A stretch of DNA of 7,537 nt from positions 1-7,537 of the forward strand of contig JAISBR010000041.1 in NCBI GenBank assembly GCA_031266095.1, written 5' to 3'. Below are positions 1 to 5,622 of this stretch, in pieces (within the stretch, counting starts at the first letter, position 1; every line of letters starts with the position of its first letter). The position numbers and the translations under genes are program-made. The notes beneath the pieces were generated by a model. That model did not search any database. It saw nothing but the letters and a program-made list of their open reading frames with translations, and had not been told where the DNA came from. The DNA comes from Treponema sp. GTDB lineage: Bacteria; Spirochaetota; Spirochaetia; Treponematales; Breznakiellaceae.

Positions 1-97
1 AGAGACGCACCGGCGGGTAGCATTACCCCACATGGAAGGGGTAGACCGAAGGATATGTTTCTTTTCCTCACCTCCTTTTCATATCTTAGTCAGCTAT
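1..97. other. Unassigned flank after the truncated barrel gene
   Basis: No gene can be assigned here. On the minus strand, just past the barrel gene's stop, bases 66-79 read AAAAGGAGGTGAGG, an unusually long match to the 16S anti-Shine-Dalgarno sequence. No ATG follows at a useful distance. A minus-strand frame beginning with the GTG inside this motif stays open to the window edge (about 20 codons), but its start overlaps the motif itself. The sequence does not look like the missing C-terminus of the barrel protein in any frame. It could be the edge of another gene or of an inserted element. Confidence 0.3.
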
Positions 98-508
98 TCA
101 AGCGACCTCGTGTCGCACAACATCAACGATATAATATCCAAGTTCAACGTTGGCATAGGCGTCAAGGTTTTTAATCTCGAAATTCGGGTGGTAACCAAAA
201 CGAATACCGAAGCCCATCCCGGTAATATCGTATTTTACATTAACGTTATCGGCTCTGTATTGATAATGGGATGTGGTAAGCCCGAAAATACCACCCAGGG
301 TAAAAGGTATGCCCTCAATCGGCAGATTAAAATCAGCGGAGGCTATCAACGGCGGAATAACCACGCTGCCATAGGGGACATGGCTTATACCGACGCCGAA
401 ATGAATTTGCACAAAATCATCGGCAATCGCTTCAGGGTACGATTTCCAGTCCACCGCCGACACCGAACCCGCTGCCAAAACGAGCAGGACTGCAAAGAAT
501 CTTTTCAC
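98..508 (-). CDS. Secreted small outer-membrane beta-barrel-like protein, C-terminally truncated
   Basis: The 136-residue product starts with a clear signal peptide: MKRFF, then a hydrophobic stretch to about residue 18 ending in the cleavage-like motif SVSA, with mature VDW following. The remainder alternates short hydrophobic and polar strands with many Gly, Tyr and Phe residues (FTLGGIFGLTTSHYQY, GFGIRFGYHP, YANVELGYY). This is the look of the small 8-strand barrel proteins common in Treponema. From memory such proteins are usually about 180-200 residues and end in an aromatic-terminated strand. This one ends in VVRHEVA, so roughly the last third appears lost by truncation or frameshift. 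The start is GTG at 506-508, supported by AGGAG about six bases upstream; no better ATG exists. An outer-membrane location is inferred, and the molecular role is unknown. A frameshift with the remainder outside the window is possible. Confidence 0.6.
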   Translation of the reverse strand: MKRFFAVLLVLAAGSVSAVDWKSYPEAIADDFVQIHFGVGISHVPYGSVVIPPLIASADFNLPIEGIPFTLGGIFGLTTSHYQYRADNVNVKYDITGMGFGIRFGYHPNFEIKNLDAYANVELGYYIVDVVRHEVA

Positions 509-535
509 GGTAATCTCCTAAAATACTATCCCCGA

Positions 536-601
536 GGAGCCTGTTGCGCTTGTGGGTTTTTGAGGCACTTTGTGCCGTAAAAACCCCGATTAATGGGCTC
601 C
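536..601. repeat. Palindromic repeat element, module A
   Basis: The outer arms GGAGCC (536-541) and GGCTCC (596-601) pair. Inside lies a second hairpin with arms GGGTTTTT (554-561) plus GGCAC (564-568) against GTGCC (572-576) plus AAAAACCC (579-586), and a TTT loop. The beginning GGAGCCTGTTGCGCTT resembles the beginning of module B read on the opposite strand (GGAGTTTGTTGCACTT). The two modules are therefore related and lie back to back. It sits directly upstream of the barrel gene, so it would form part of that gene's promoter or leader region. It is probably a dispersed REP- or MITE-like element, but copy number cannot be seen from one window. Confidence 0.6.
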
Positions 602-603
602 TG

Positions 604-618
604 CGAACCTTCGGTTCG
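604..618. repeat. Short hairpin between the two palindromic modules
   Basis: CGAACC (604-609) and GGTTCG (613-618) form a six-base-pair stem with a TTC loop. It sits exactly in the spacer between module A and module B, so the block 536-692 is a chain of hairpins with little unpaired sequence between them. Confidence 0.6.
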
Positions 619-620
619 AC

Positions 621-692
621 GGAGTTTGCGGGGTAAAAAATCGCCTAAATGGCGATTTTTTGAGGTTTTATGCACGAAGTGCAACAAACTCC
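621..692. repeat. Palindromic repeat element, module B
   Basis: The outer arms GGAGTTTG (621-628) and CAAACTCC (685-692) are perfect complements. They enclose two further hairpins: the intrinsic terminator at 635-661 and TGCAC-GAA-GTGCA at 671-683. Read on the minus strand it begins GGAGTTTGTTGCACTT, matching the beginning of module A read on the plus strand. The element begins just 10 bases beyond the oxidoreductase gene's end, so it acts as or supplies that gene's 3' end structure. Confidence 0.6.
635..661 (-). terminator. Rho-independent terminator of the oxidoreductase gene (bidirectional)
   Basis: AAAAAATCGCC (635-645) and GGCGATTTTTT (651-661) are perfect 11-base arms around a five-base loop. 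On the minus strand the hairpin lies about 40 bases after the oxidoreductase stop and ends in a six-T run, so it can stop that transcript before the barrel gene. The A-run and T-run on both flanks mean it can also work in the other direction. Confidence 0.8.
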
Positions 693-701
693 TAGAAAGT
701 T

Positions 702-2315
702 CTATCTCACATACTTCCTAAGCGTTGCCGCTACCGCGCCGGTACCGGCCAGCAGTTCTTCAAAATAGGCCTCAACTTTTTCACCCAAACCCGCCTCGTA
801 GAGATTTACCGCGAAGATTTTACTATCGGAGAGAATCGGCTCAAGGACGGAGTGAAAGGGACCCTTTTGGCCCAGCTTGATCCCGGCAAGGTACGGCTTG
901 AGGCTTGCGTAAAGCGGATCCGGGCTTACAGTGAAAGACTTACCCTGATCGTCAATACCTAAAAGATAGCGAACCCAGGCGGCGAGTATCAGGGGGATGA
1001 GTTTCAAATCTTCCACCTTGAGCGCTCCATTCGCAAGATACGCTTTGATCGTTTCGCCGAAGCGGATAGGAATTTTTTGGGAACTGTCACTGGCGATTCG
1101 CTGGGGGGTATCGGGCATAAAGGGGTTGGGAAAGCGGGTTTTGATAACCTCGTCAATGAATTTTTGGGGTGAAATGATTCCCGGATCAACTACCACAGGG
1201 AGGCCTTCCTCGTAGCCGACACATTCAATCAGTTTTACCAGTTCGGGATTTTTCATTTCCTCACTAATCCGGGTGTAGCCCAGGAGACAGCCAAAGATTG
1301 CCAGGGCGGTATGCAGAGGATTGAGGCAGGTGCAGACTTTCATCTTTTCCACTTTATCCACAGTGTCCCTGCCGGTGAAGAGGACTCCGGCTTTTTCCAG
1401 CGCGGGGCGGCCCGCAGGGAAGGCATCCTCAATGATCAAGTATTGAGGTTCCTCGGCATTAACAAAGGGGGCGGTGGGGGTGGTCTTGCTGTACAGCTCG
1501 GTATCCTCAAAGCCGGCTTTTTCCAGCATGGCCTTGACCCCCTGGTCGGGTCCGGGGGTGATCTTGTCGATCATGGACCAGGGAAAACTCACCACATTTC
1601 GATTCCGTATATAGTCCAAAAAGTCCTTGCCGGCCAGCCCTTTTTCAGTCCAGGCAACGGCGAATGCCTCAATAGAAGCGAAGAGCCGGTCCCCGTTATG
1701 AGAACAGTTATCCATGCTGACCAGGGCCAGGGCTTTGCCGCCGGTCTTACCCCCAAACCAGCGCTCGTGGAGAAGGGCGGCGATTTTACCCATGTAGTTT
1801 TGGGGTACCGCGCCGGGACCGGCGGCAAAATCAGCCGCCACATCAGGGAAGAATTCCCCCGCGCCGTCTTTTATGTTGTAGCCCTTTTCGGTGATGGTGA
1901 AACTTGCCATTTTCAGTGAAGTTGAGCGGAAGATGTGTTTTAAGGCTTCAAAATCTTCAGCCTTGCCCATCCAATAGGAAGCGGAGATACTGGCGATAAC
2001 CTTTTTTTGTATTTCCCCTGAGGCCTTGAGCGTAACCCCCAGAGTCAGGTTATCACAGGGACGGAATACCTTATCGATAATGCCGCCGTCACGACCTGCG
2101 ACCATCACAATACCGGTTTTCTCGATACCCGCTTCAAGAAGACTCTGCTGTAAGGCGGCGGGGAATATCCTGAAAATATTACCTGCGCCAAAATGCACCC
2201 ATTCGGGCGCGGCCAGAGTCGCCTGTATCATCGTCTCCCGGTCAAAACGGGGAAGTTCTATACCAGCGGCCTCCCACTGAGCGCAGTTTTTTAATTCCTG
2301 GGCATTTAAACGCAT
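702..2315 (-). CDS. uxuB: Mannitol dehydrogenase family oxidoreductase, probable fructuronate (D-mannonate) reductase
   Basis: The 537-residue protein has the two-domain layout of the long-chain polyol/hexuronate dehydrogenases. An N-terminal Rossmann domain carries the nucleotide loop GAGNIFR (43-49) and VMVAGRDG (70-77), followed by the conserved VSMDNCSHNGDR (199-210). The C-terminal helical domain carries the catalytic segment KMKVCTCLNPLH, with K326, N332 and H335 as candidate active-site residues. Lys-to-Asn spacing is one longer than the K-x4-N-x2-H I recall for mannitol dehydrogenase and classical UxuB, suggesting a subgroup. Family members interconvert hexuronates or ketohexoses with their reduced forms using NAD(P)H in the cytosol. 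Fructuronate to D-mannonate is the likeliest reaction, but no uxuA or uxaC neighbour confirms it, so substrate assignment is inference. The ATG at 2313-2315 follows AGGAG (2321-2325). A terminator lies downstream at 635-661. Mannitol or another polyol remains an alternative substrate. Confidence 0.75.
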   Translation of the reverse strand: MRLNAQELKNCAQWEAAGIELPRFDRETMIQATLAAPEWVHFGAGNIFRIFPAALQQSLLEAGIEKTGIVMVAGRDGGIIDKVFRPCDNLTLGVTLKASGEIQKKVIASISASYWMGKAEDFEALKHIFRSTSLKMASFTITEKGYNIKDGAGEFFPDVAADFAAGPGAVPQNYMGKIAALLHERWFGGKTGGKALALVSMDNCSHNGDRLFASIEAFAVAWTEKGLAGKDFLDYIRNRNVVSFPWSMIDKITPGPDQGVKAMLEKAGFEDTELYSKTTPTAPFVNAEEPQYLIIEDAFPAGRPALEKAGVLFTGRDTVDKVEKMKVCTCLNPLHTALAIFGCLLGYTRISEEMKNPELVKLIECVGYEEGLPVVVDPGIISPQKFIDEVIKTRFPNPFMPDTPQRIASDSSQKIPIRFGETIKAYLANGALKVEDLKLIPLILAAWVRYLLGIDDQGKSFTVSPDPLYASLKPYLAGIKLGQKGPFHSVLEPILSDSKIFAVNLYEAGLGEKVEAYFEELLAGTGAVAATLRKYVR

Positions 2316-2350
2316 AATGTCTCCTCATTGAAGCTGTTTTCCAATCGAAC

Positions 2351-2399
2351 GAGCCTCCGTTTGAACTAACGCAACGCTTAAGATACCGCGCGGAGGCTC
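2351..2399. repeat. Long-armed inverted repeat between the zinc-ribbon and oxidoreductase genes
   Basis: GAGCCTCCG (2351-2359) and CGGAGGCTC (2391-2399) are perfect nine-base arms separated by 31 bases. The right arm overlaps the TGA stop of the zinc-ribbon gene (2398-2400), and the left arm ends about 35 bases before the oxidoreductase start. There is no strong T-run after it on the minus strand, so it is a weak terminator at best. The GAGCC/GGCTC arms recall module A at 536-601, suggesting a related repeat family. Confidence 0.55.
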
Positions 2400-2874
2400 A
2401 TTTCGGGGCGCTTTTTTTCGCCGTCGTTTCCGCCTTGACTGTGCCCGTCTTTTTCTTTGCGGACGACTGGGCTTTCGCCGTCACTTTCTTTGCGGGTGAC
2501 TGGGCTTTCGCCGCTGCTTTCTTTGCGGGTGACTGAGTTTTCGCCGCCGCTTTTTTTACCGGCGCTTTGGCTTTCACCGCCGTTTTCTTTGCGGGCGCTT
2601 TGGCTTTCACTGCCGCTTTCTTTACCGGCGCCAAGGCTTTCGCGGCCGCTTTTTTCCGCTGTTTAGCGTATTTTTTGTTGAGAGTCGCCTGATATTCGCA
2701 ACACTTTTCACATAAAGTGAAGCCTTTTCTCACCTTGCCGCCGCAGCGGGGACATTTTCCCTCCGAGATACGATCATTGTATCGTTCCCTTCTTTTCTCG
2801 TTGATTTCCTCCCTGTGCATCTCACGGTATTTCCGCTGTCGTTCTCTGTTTGCCTTGCGTACTTTCGCGTCCAT
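2398..2874 (-). CDS. Zinc-ribbon protein with histone-H1-like Lys/Ala/Pro repeat tail
   Basis: The 158-residue, very basic protein has three parts. Residues 1-40 are an Arg/Lys-rich helix (about 15 of 40 basic; NRERQRKYREMHREE). Residues 41-59 form a single zinc ribbon with C41, C44, C55 and C58 (CPRC ... CEKC), plus an extra C59. Residues 79-144 are six consecutive 11-residue repeats of the type KAKAPAKKAAV, grading into KAQSPAKKAAA, then a looser basic end. Such tails occur in eukaryotic H1 and bacterial H1-like proteins and bind nucleic acid through charge. A DNA- or RNA-binding, possibly nucleoid-associated, role is inferred; no specific family is recognised. The ATG at 2872-2874 follows AGAAGGAGG, a strong ribosome-binding site, and a good extended -10 promoter lies upstream. 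The repeat tract is prone to expansion and contraction. It may share readthrough with the downstream oxidoreductase gene. Confidence 0.8.
   Translation of the reverse strand: MDAKVRKANRERQRKYREMHREEINEKRRERYNDRISEGKCPRCGGKVRKGFTLCEKCCEYQATLNKKYAKQRKKAAAKALAPVKKAAVKAKAPAKKTAVKAKAPVKKAAAKTQSPAKKAAAKAQSPAKKVTAKAQSSAKKKTGTVKAETTAKKSAPK
2443..2640 (-). repeat. Six-unit 33-bp tandem repeat coding the basic tail
   Basis: Six 33-base units each encode 11 residues with the skeleton K-A-x-x-P-x-K-K-x-x-x. The first three carry KALAP or KAKAP cores; the next three carry KTQSP, KAQSP and KAQSS. The shift from A/V-rich to Q/S-rich units splits the array into two subfamilies, as expected if it grew by block duplication. 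It lies entirely within the zinc-ribbon gene. Confidence 0.8.
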
Positions 2875-2910
2875 TACGTATTCCTCCTTCTGAATTAGGC
2901 GCTTTTTTCT

Positions 2911-2939
2911 ATTATATCACATACCACGATATTTAATAA
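2911..2939 (-). promoter_or_regulatory. Extended -10 promoter of the zinc-ribbon gene
   Basis: On the minus strand TATAAT (2911-2916) is a perfect -10 box preceded by TGA (2917-2919), giving the extended TGnTATAAT form. A weak -35, TTATTA (2934-2939), is 17 bases upstream. The predicted transcript starts near 2904, leaving a leader of about 30 bases that contains the strong ribosome-binding site. The promoter is divergent from the ECF operon promoter. Confidence 0.7.
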
Positions 2940-2961
2940 AGTACTTTTTTCAGTTTCCCGC

Positions 2962-2990
2962 TTGAATATTGGTGAATAATTCTCTATTTT
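2962..2990 (+). promoter_or_regulatory. Probable promoter of the ECF transporter operon
   Basis: TTGAAT (2962-2967) and TATTTT (2985-2990) match the -35 and -10 consensus at four of six bases each, with an ideal 17-base spacing. Transcription would start near 2997, giving a very short leader before the ATG codons at 3013 and 3016. That leaves no room for a vitamin riboswitch. It also argues against the TTG at 2989 as the EcfT start, because that codon would lie inside the -10 box. Confidence 0.5.
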
Positions 2991-3012
2991 GAAAAGGCAT
3001 AATTTAAGGAAA

Positions 3013-3813
3013 ATGATGACGACAATTGAATATCGCGGGTCCTTCTTTTATAAACTGGACCCCCGGACAAAGATACTGCTTATTCTGTGTTTTACGCTGC
3101 TCGTTTTTATTGTAGATCAGCCTATTGTTACCGCCGCTTTGATGTTCAGTTTTTTAGGCCTGTGGTTCGCGGCAAAGCTGCCCTTCAAAAAGATAAAAGC
3201 CTATTTCAGGCTGTTATCCGCTCTGATAGTTTTTGTTATTATCCTGCAGATACTCTTTGGCCCCGGTGAACGTTATATGCTCAAACCCCTCATCCCTGAA
3301 TCCGTCCCGTTTGTAGGCGGCAGGGGTTCCCTGAAATGGGACGGCCTTGTCCTTGGCATGGTGATTAGCTGCAGGCTGGTGGCGCTTATGTTGCTCCTGC
3401 CCATGCTTACCATGACCACATCGCCCCGCCTGCTGGCCCTGGGGCTTACCAAACTGGGCATGCCTTACAAAACGGCATATATTGCCACCACCGCGCTCAA
3501 CTTGATCCCCGCGCTTGAGGATGACGCCCGGATTATTATGGACGCCCAGAAACTGCGGGGCATGCGGGCCTTTGAGGAGGGTACGCTGCCGGATAAATTC
3601 AGGGCCTATCCGGCGCTGGCGGTTCCCTTGGTGATTGGCGCCATGCGGCGGGCCCGGTTACTGGGGCTTGCTATGGATGCCAGGGGGTTCGGCGCATTCA
3701 AGACCAAATCCTGGCTTGAGCGCATCAAAATGTCATCCCCGGATTATTGGGCCTGCGCTGCTACGGCTGTTTTCGCGGCCTGCGCGCTGACCCTGAATTG
3801 GGTACTGCGATAG
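3013..3813 (+). CDS. ecfT: ECF transporter transmembrane (T) component
   Basis: This membrane scaffold of an energy-coupling-factor importer couples ATP hydrolysis by the two EcfA proteins to movement of the substrate-binding S component. Numbered from the ATG at 3013 (266 residues), it opens with the family hallmark YRGSFFYKLDPRTK (7-20). Hydrophobic membrane segments follow at roughly 21-55, 68-84, 112-136 and 248-262. The C-terminal cytoplasmic region has the two coupling motifs that dock on the ATPases: AQKLRG (178-183) and AMDARGFG (220-227), the latter the classic Ala-Arg-Gly. Length is normal. The start is taken as ATG 3013 or 3016, with AAGGA (3006-3010) upstream. The frame extends to a TTG at 2989, but that overlaps the predicted -10 box and has no ribosome-binding site. 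The first ATPase gene follows after nine bases. Older annotations may call such proteins cobalt transport (CbiQ) proteins. Confidence 0.88.
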   Translation: MMTTIEYRGSFFYKLDPRTKILLILCFTLLVFIVDQPIVTAALMFSFLGLWFAAKLPFKKIKAYFRLLSALIVFVIILQILFGPGERYMLKPLIPESVPFVGGRGSLKWDGLVLGMVISCRLVALMLLLPMLTMTTSPRLLALGLTKLGMPYKTAYIATTALNLIPALEDDARIIMDAQKLRGMRAFEEGTLPDKFRAYPALAVPLVIGAMRRARLLGLAMDARGFGAFKTKSWLERIKMSSPDYWACAATAVFAACALTLNWVLR

Positions 3814-3822
3814 GAAGCCGCT

Positions 3823-4722
3823 ATGCCGGAATTAAAGCATCGGGGCTGCCCGCCCGGAGATGATGCGGCTGAACCGCTTATCAAACTGGAAGGTGTTTCC
3901 TACGCCTATCCCCGCAATGGGGCTTGGGCACTTAAAGACATCAGCCTTGAAATAGAGGAAGGGGAATTTCTGGCGGTGATGGGGGAAAACGGCGCAGGTA
4001 AGACAACTTTCTGTAAACTTTTTAACGGCGCTATCCCGTACTCTGAGGGGGGGAAACTCCTGGGAACGGTGAGGGTAGATGGCGTCGTTACCGCAGATTC
4101 ATCAATGGCCGTCCTGACGAGCCGGGTAGGGATGGTGCTGGACGATCCCGAAATCCAGCTTTTTACCGCCAGCGTCCGGGACGAGGCGGCTTTTGGCCCG
4201 GAGAATCTGTTGATGGCCCCGGCGGAAATTGAGGAACGGGTCAGGCTGGCGCTGGAAACGACCGGACTTTCAGGGTATGCCGATTCTTCCCCGGCATCGC
4301 TTTCCGGCGGGCAGAAACAGCGTCTTGCCATAGCCGCAGCCCTGGCCCTTGCTAACCGGGTGCTGACGCTGGATGAACCCACCTCCCAGCTTGACCCCCA
4401 GGGGGCGTGGGACGTGCTTTCGCTTATCTGGCGGATTCGGGAACAGCGCCGCCTGACCGTGATAATGGCCACCCACAACAGTGAGGAAGCCGCCGAATTT
4501 GCCGACAGGGTATGCGTCCTCAAGAACGGGAGCGTCGCGGCCTGCGATACGCCCCGTGTTATTTTCAGCAACAGGGATCTGCTGCGTGACAACTGGATAA
4601 GGCCGCCGGACGTATCCGAATTGGCGCGTTATCTGGACGAGCGGGGCAAGCCGCTTCCGTTTTTTCCGGTGCTGCCGGAGGAGGCTAAGGCCGCGGTGAT
4701 AGAATGGTACCGGAATGGCTGA
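3823..4722 (+). CDS. ecfA: ECF transporter ATPase, first subunit
   Basis: This cytosolic ABC ATPase has 299 residues, a normal length for EcfA. Walker A is GENGAGKTT (54-62), the signature is LSGGQKQR (160-167), Walker B is LTLDEP (181-186, D184 and catalytic E185), the D-loop is SQLD (188-191) and the switch His is H218 in MATHNS. The Q-loop is unusual: where EcfA proteins usually read VFQNPD, this reads VLDDPE (105-110), so D107 replaces the Gln that senses nucleotide and contacts the T component. The downstream IQLF of the family is kept. About 18 polar residues precede the first strand. The ATG at 3823 follows AGGA (3812-3815), partly inside the ecfT stop codon. The 3' end overlaps the next ATPase gene by 8 bp, indicating translational coupling and assembly as a heterodimer. 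The Q-loop change is directly visible; its effect is inference. Confidence 0.88.
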   Translation: MPELKHRGCPPGDDAAEPLIKLEGVSYAYPRNGAWALKDISLEIEEGEFLAVMGENGAGKTTFCKLFNGAIPYSEGGKLLGTVRVDGVVTADSSMAVLTSRVGMVLDDPEIQLFTASVRDEAAFGPENLLMAPAEIEERVRLALETTGLSGYADSSPASLSGGQKQRLAIAAALALANRVLTLDEPTSQLDPQGAWDVLSLIWRIREQRRLTVIMATHNSEEAAEFADRVCVLKNGSVAACDTPRVIFSNRDLLRDNWIRPPDVSELARYLDERGKPLPFFPVLPEEAKAAVIEWYRNG

Positions 4723-5605
4723 TAAGCTGGCATTAATTAACCGGGCTCTGGAAGCCGAGGCCATCAAAATCGATCATTTGAGTTTTTCCTACGATACTCA
4801 CCATAACACGCCGGAAAACTCATCCGCGCTTGAAGATATCAGCCTCTCAATTGCAGATAATGAGTTCACCGCGATCATCGGACAGAATGGGGCCGGAAAA
4901 ACAACGCTCCTTAAAAATCTGACCGGCCTCCTGCGCCCCACGAAAGGGGACATTTTTATCCGGGGGAAAAACACGCAGGGAATGTTCGTGTCGGCAATAA
5001 GCGCCGAAATCGGCTTTGTTATGCAAAACCCAGATCGCCAGCTTTTTGCTGAAACGGTATACGATGAGGCCGCCTATGCCCTGCGAAACGCGGGGCTTCC
5101 CGAGAGGGACATCAAGCCCAGAGTGGAAGCAGTCCTGGACGCCGTGGGCCTTGCGGGGGAACGGGAAAGTTTCCCCCTCGCTTTGAGCGGGGGGGACCGG
5201 GCAAAGACGGTGATTGCCTCGGTCCTGGCAATGGGATCAAAGATCCTCATCCTTGACGAGCCGGTGGCCGGGCAGGATTACCGGAACGGACGGCGAATCA
5301 TGAACATTCTCCGGGAACTGCACGGCAGGGGCTATACTGTTATTTTTGTTACCCATACTATGTCCTTGGTGGCCGAATATGCCCGGCGGGTTATCGTGAT
5401 GAGAGAGAAGCGGGTTATGATGGACGGCGCGGTATCGGACATTTTCAGTCATGCCGGGGACTTGGCGTGGGCTGGTATCCTGCCGCCCCGGATCACCCGG
5501 CTTAGCCGGGAACTGCGCGCGGAGCTGCCGCTTGAAAAAGACGCCCTGAGTGCGGCTGAGTTAGGGGATATGCTGCTGGCCCTGGAACGGTCCGGTGCGT
5601 CATAA
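4715..5605 (+). CDS. ecfA: ECF transporter ATPase, second subunit
   Basis: This is the second ABC ATPase of the operon, 296 residues, and partner of the 3823-4722 product. Walker A is GQNGAGKTT (56-64), and the Q-loop is canonical, FVMQNPDRQLF (101-111, Q104). Walker B is LILDEP (178-183, D181 and E182), and the switch His is H214 in FVTHTM. The signature reads LSGGD (157-161) rather than LSGGQ, and the D-loop reads AGQD rather than SGLD. In a head-to-tail dimer both of these contribute to the ATP site whose Walker A belongs to the first subunit. The ATG at 4715 lies inside the end of the previous gene (8-bp overlap). After this gene 17 bases lead to the S-component gene. It is clearly divergent from the first ATPase, so the pair is not a recent duplication. 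Confidence 0.88.
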   Translation: MADKLALINRALEAEAIKIDHLSFSYDTHHNTPENSSALEDISLSIADNEFTAIIGQNGAGKTTLLKNLTGLLRPTKGDIFIRGKNTQGMFVSAISAEIGFVMQNPDRQLFAETVYDEAAYALRNAGLPERDIKPRVEAVLDAVGLAGERESFPLALSGGDRAKTVIASVLAMGSKILILDEPVAGQDYRNGRRIMNILRELHGRGYTVIFVTHTMSLVAEYARRVIVMREKRVMMDGAVSDIFSHAGDLAWAGILPPRITRLSRELRAELPLEKDALSAAELGDMLLALERSGAS

Positions 5606-5622
5606 CAATATAAGGAGATTAG

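Noticed and set aside
66..80. CACCTCCTTT on the plus strand, identical to the 3' end of 16S rRNA
   Set aside because: The bases before it do not match the rest of the 16S 3' region; it is the complement of a strong Shine-Dalgarno motif on the minus strand.
32..580. A 182-codon plus-strand frame covering the barrel gene and part of module A
   Set aside because: It runs antisense to a gene with a signal peptide and good ribosome-binding site and passes through the repeat hairpins; it has no recognisable features of its own.
1311..1919. A 202-codon plus-strand open frame opposite the oxidoreductase gene
   Set aside because: It is antisense shadow within a well-conserved minus-strand gene, with no ribosome-binding site and low-complexity composition.
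2443..2640. Regular repeats of about 33 bp that might suggest a CRISPR array
   Set aside because: The repeats are contiguous with no unique spacers and are in frame within a protein; they code an H1-like tail.
2875..3012. Riboswitch upstream of the ECF operon, as often found for vitamin importers
   Set aside because: The region holds two divergent promoters and leaves only a 15-20 base leader; no conserved riboswitch core or extended pairing was seen.
3906..4592. Long minus-strand open frame opposite the first ECF ATPase
   Set aside because: Ser/Arg-rich antisense translation of a GC-rich ABC ATPase gene; the plus-strand frame has all ABC motifs in order.
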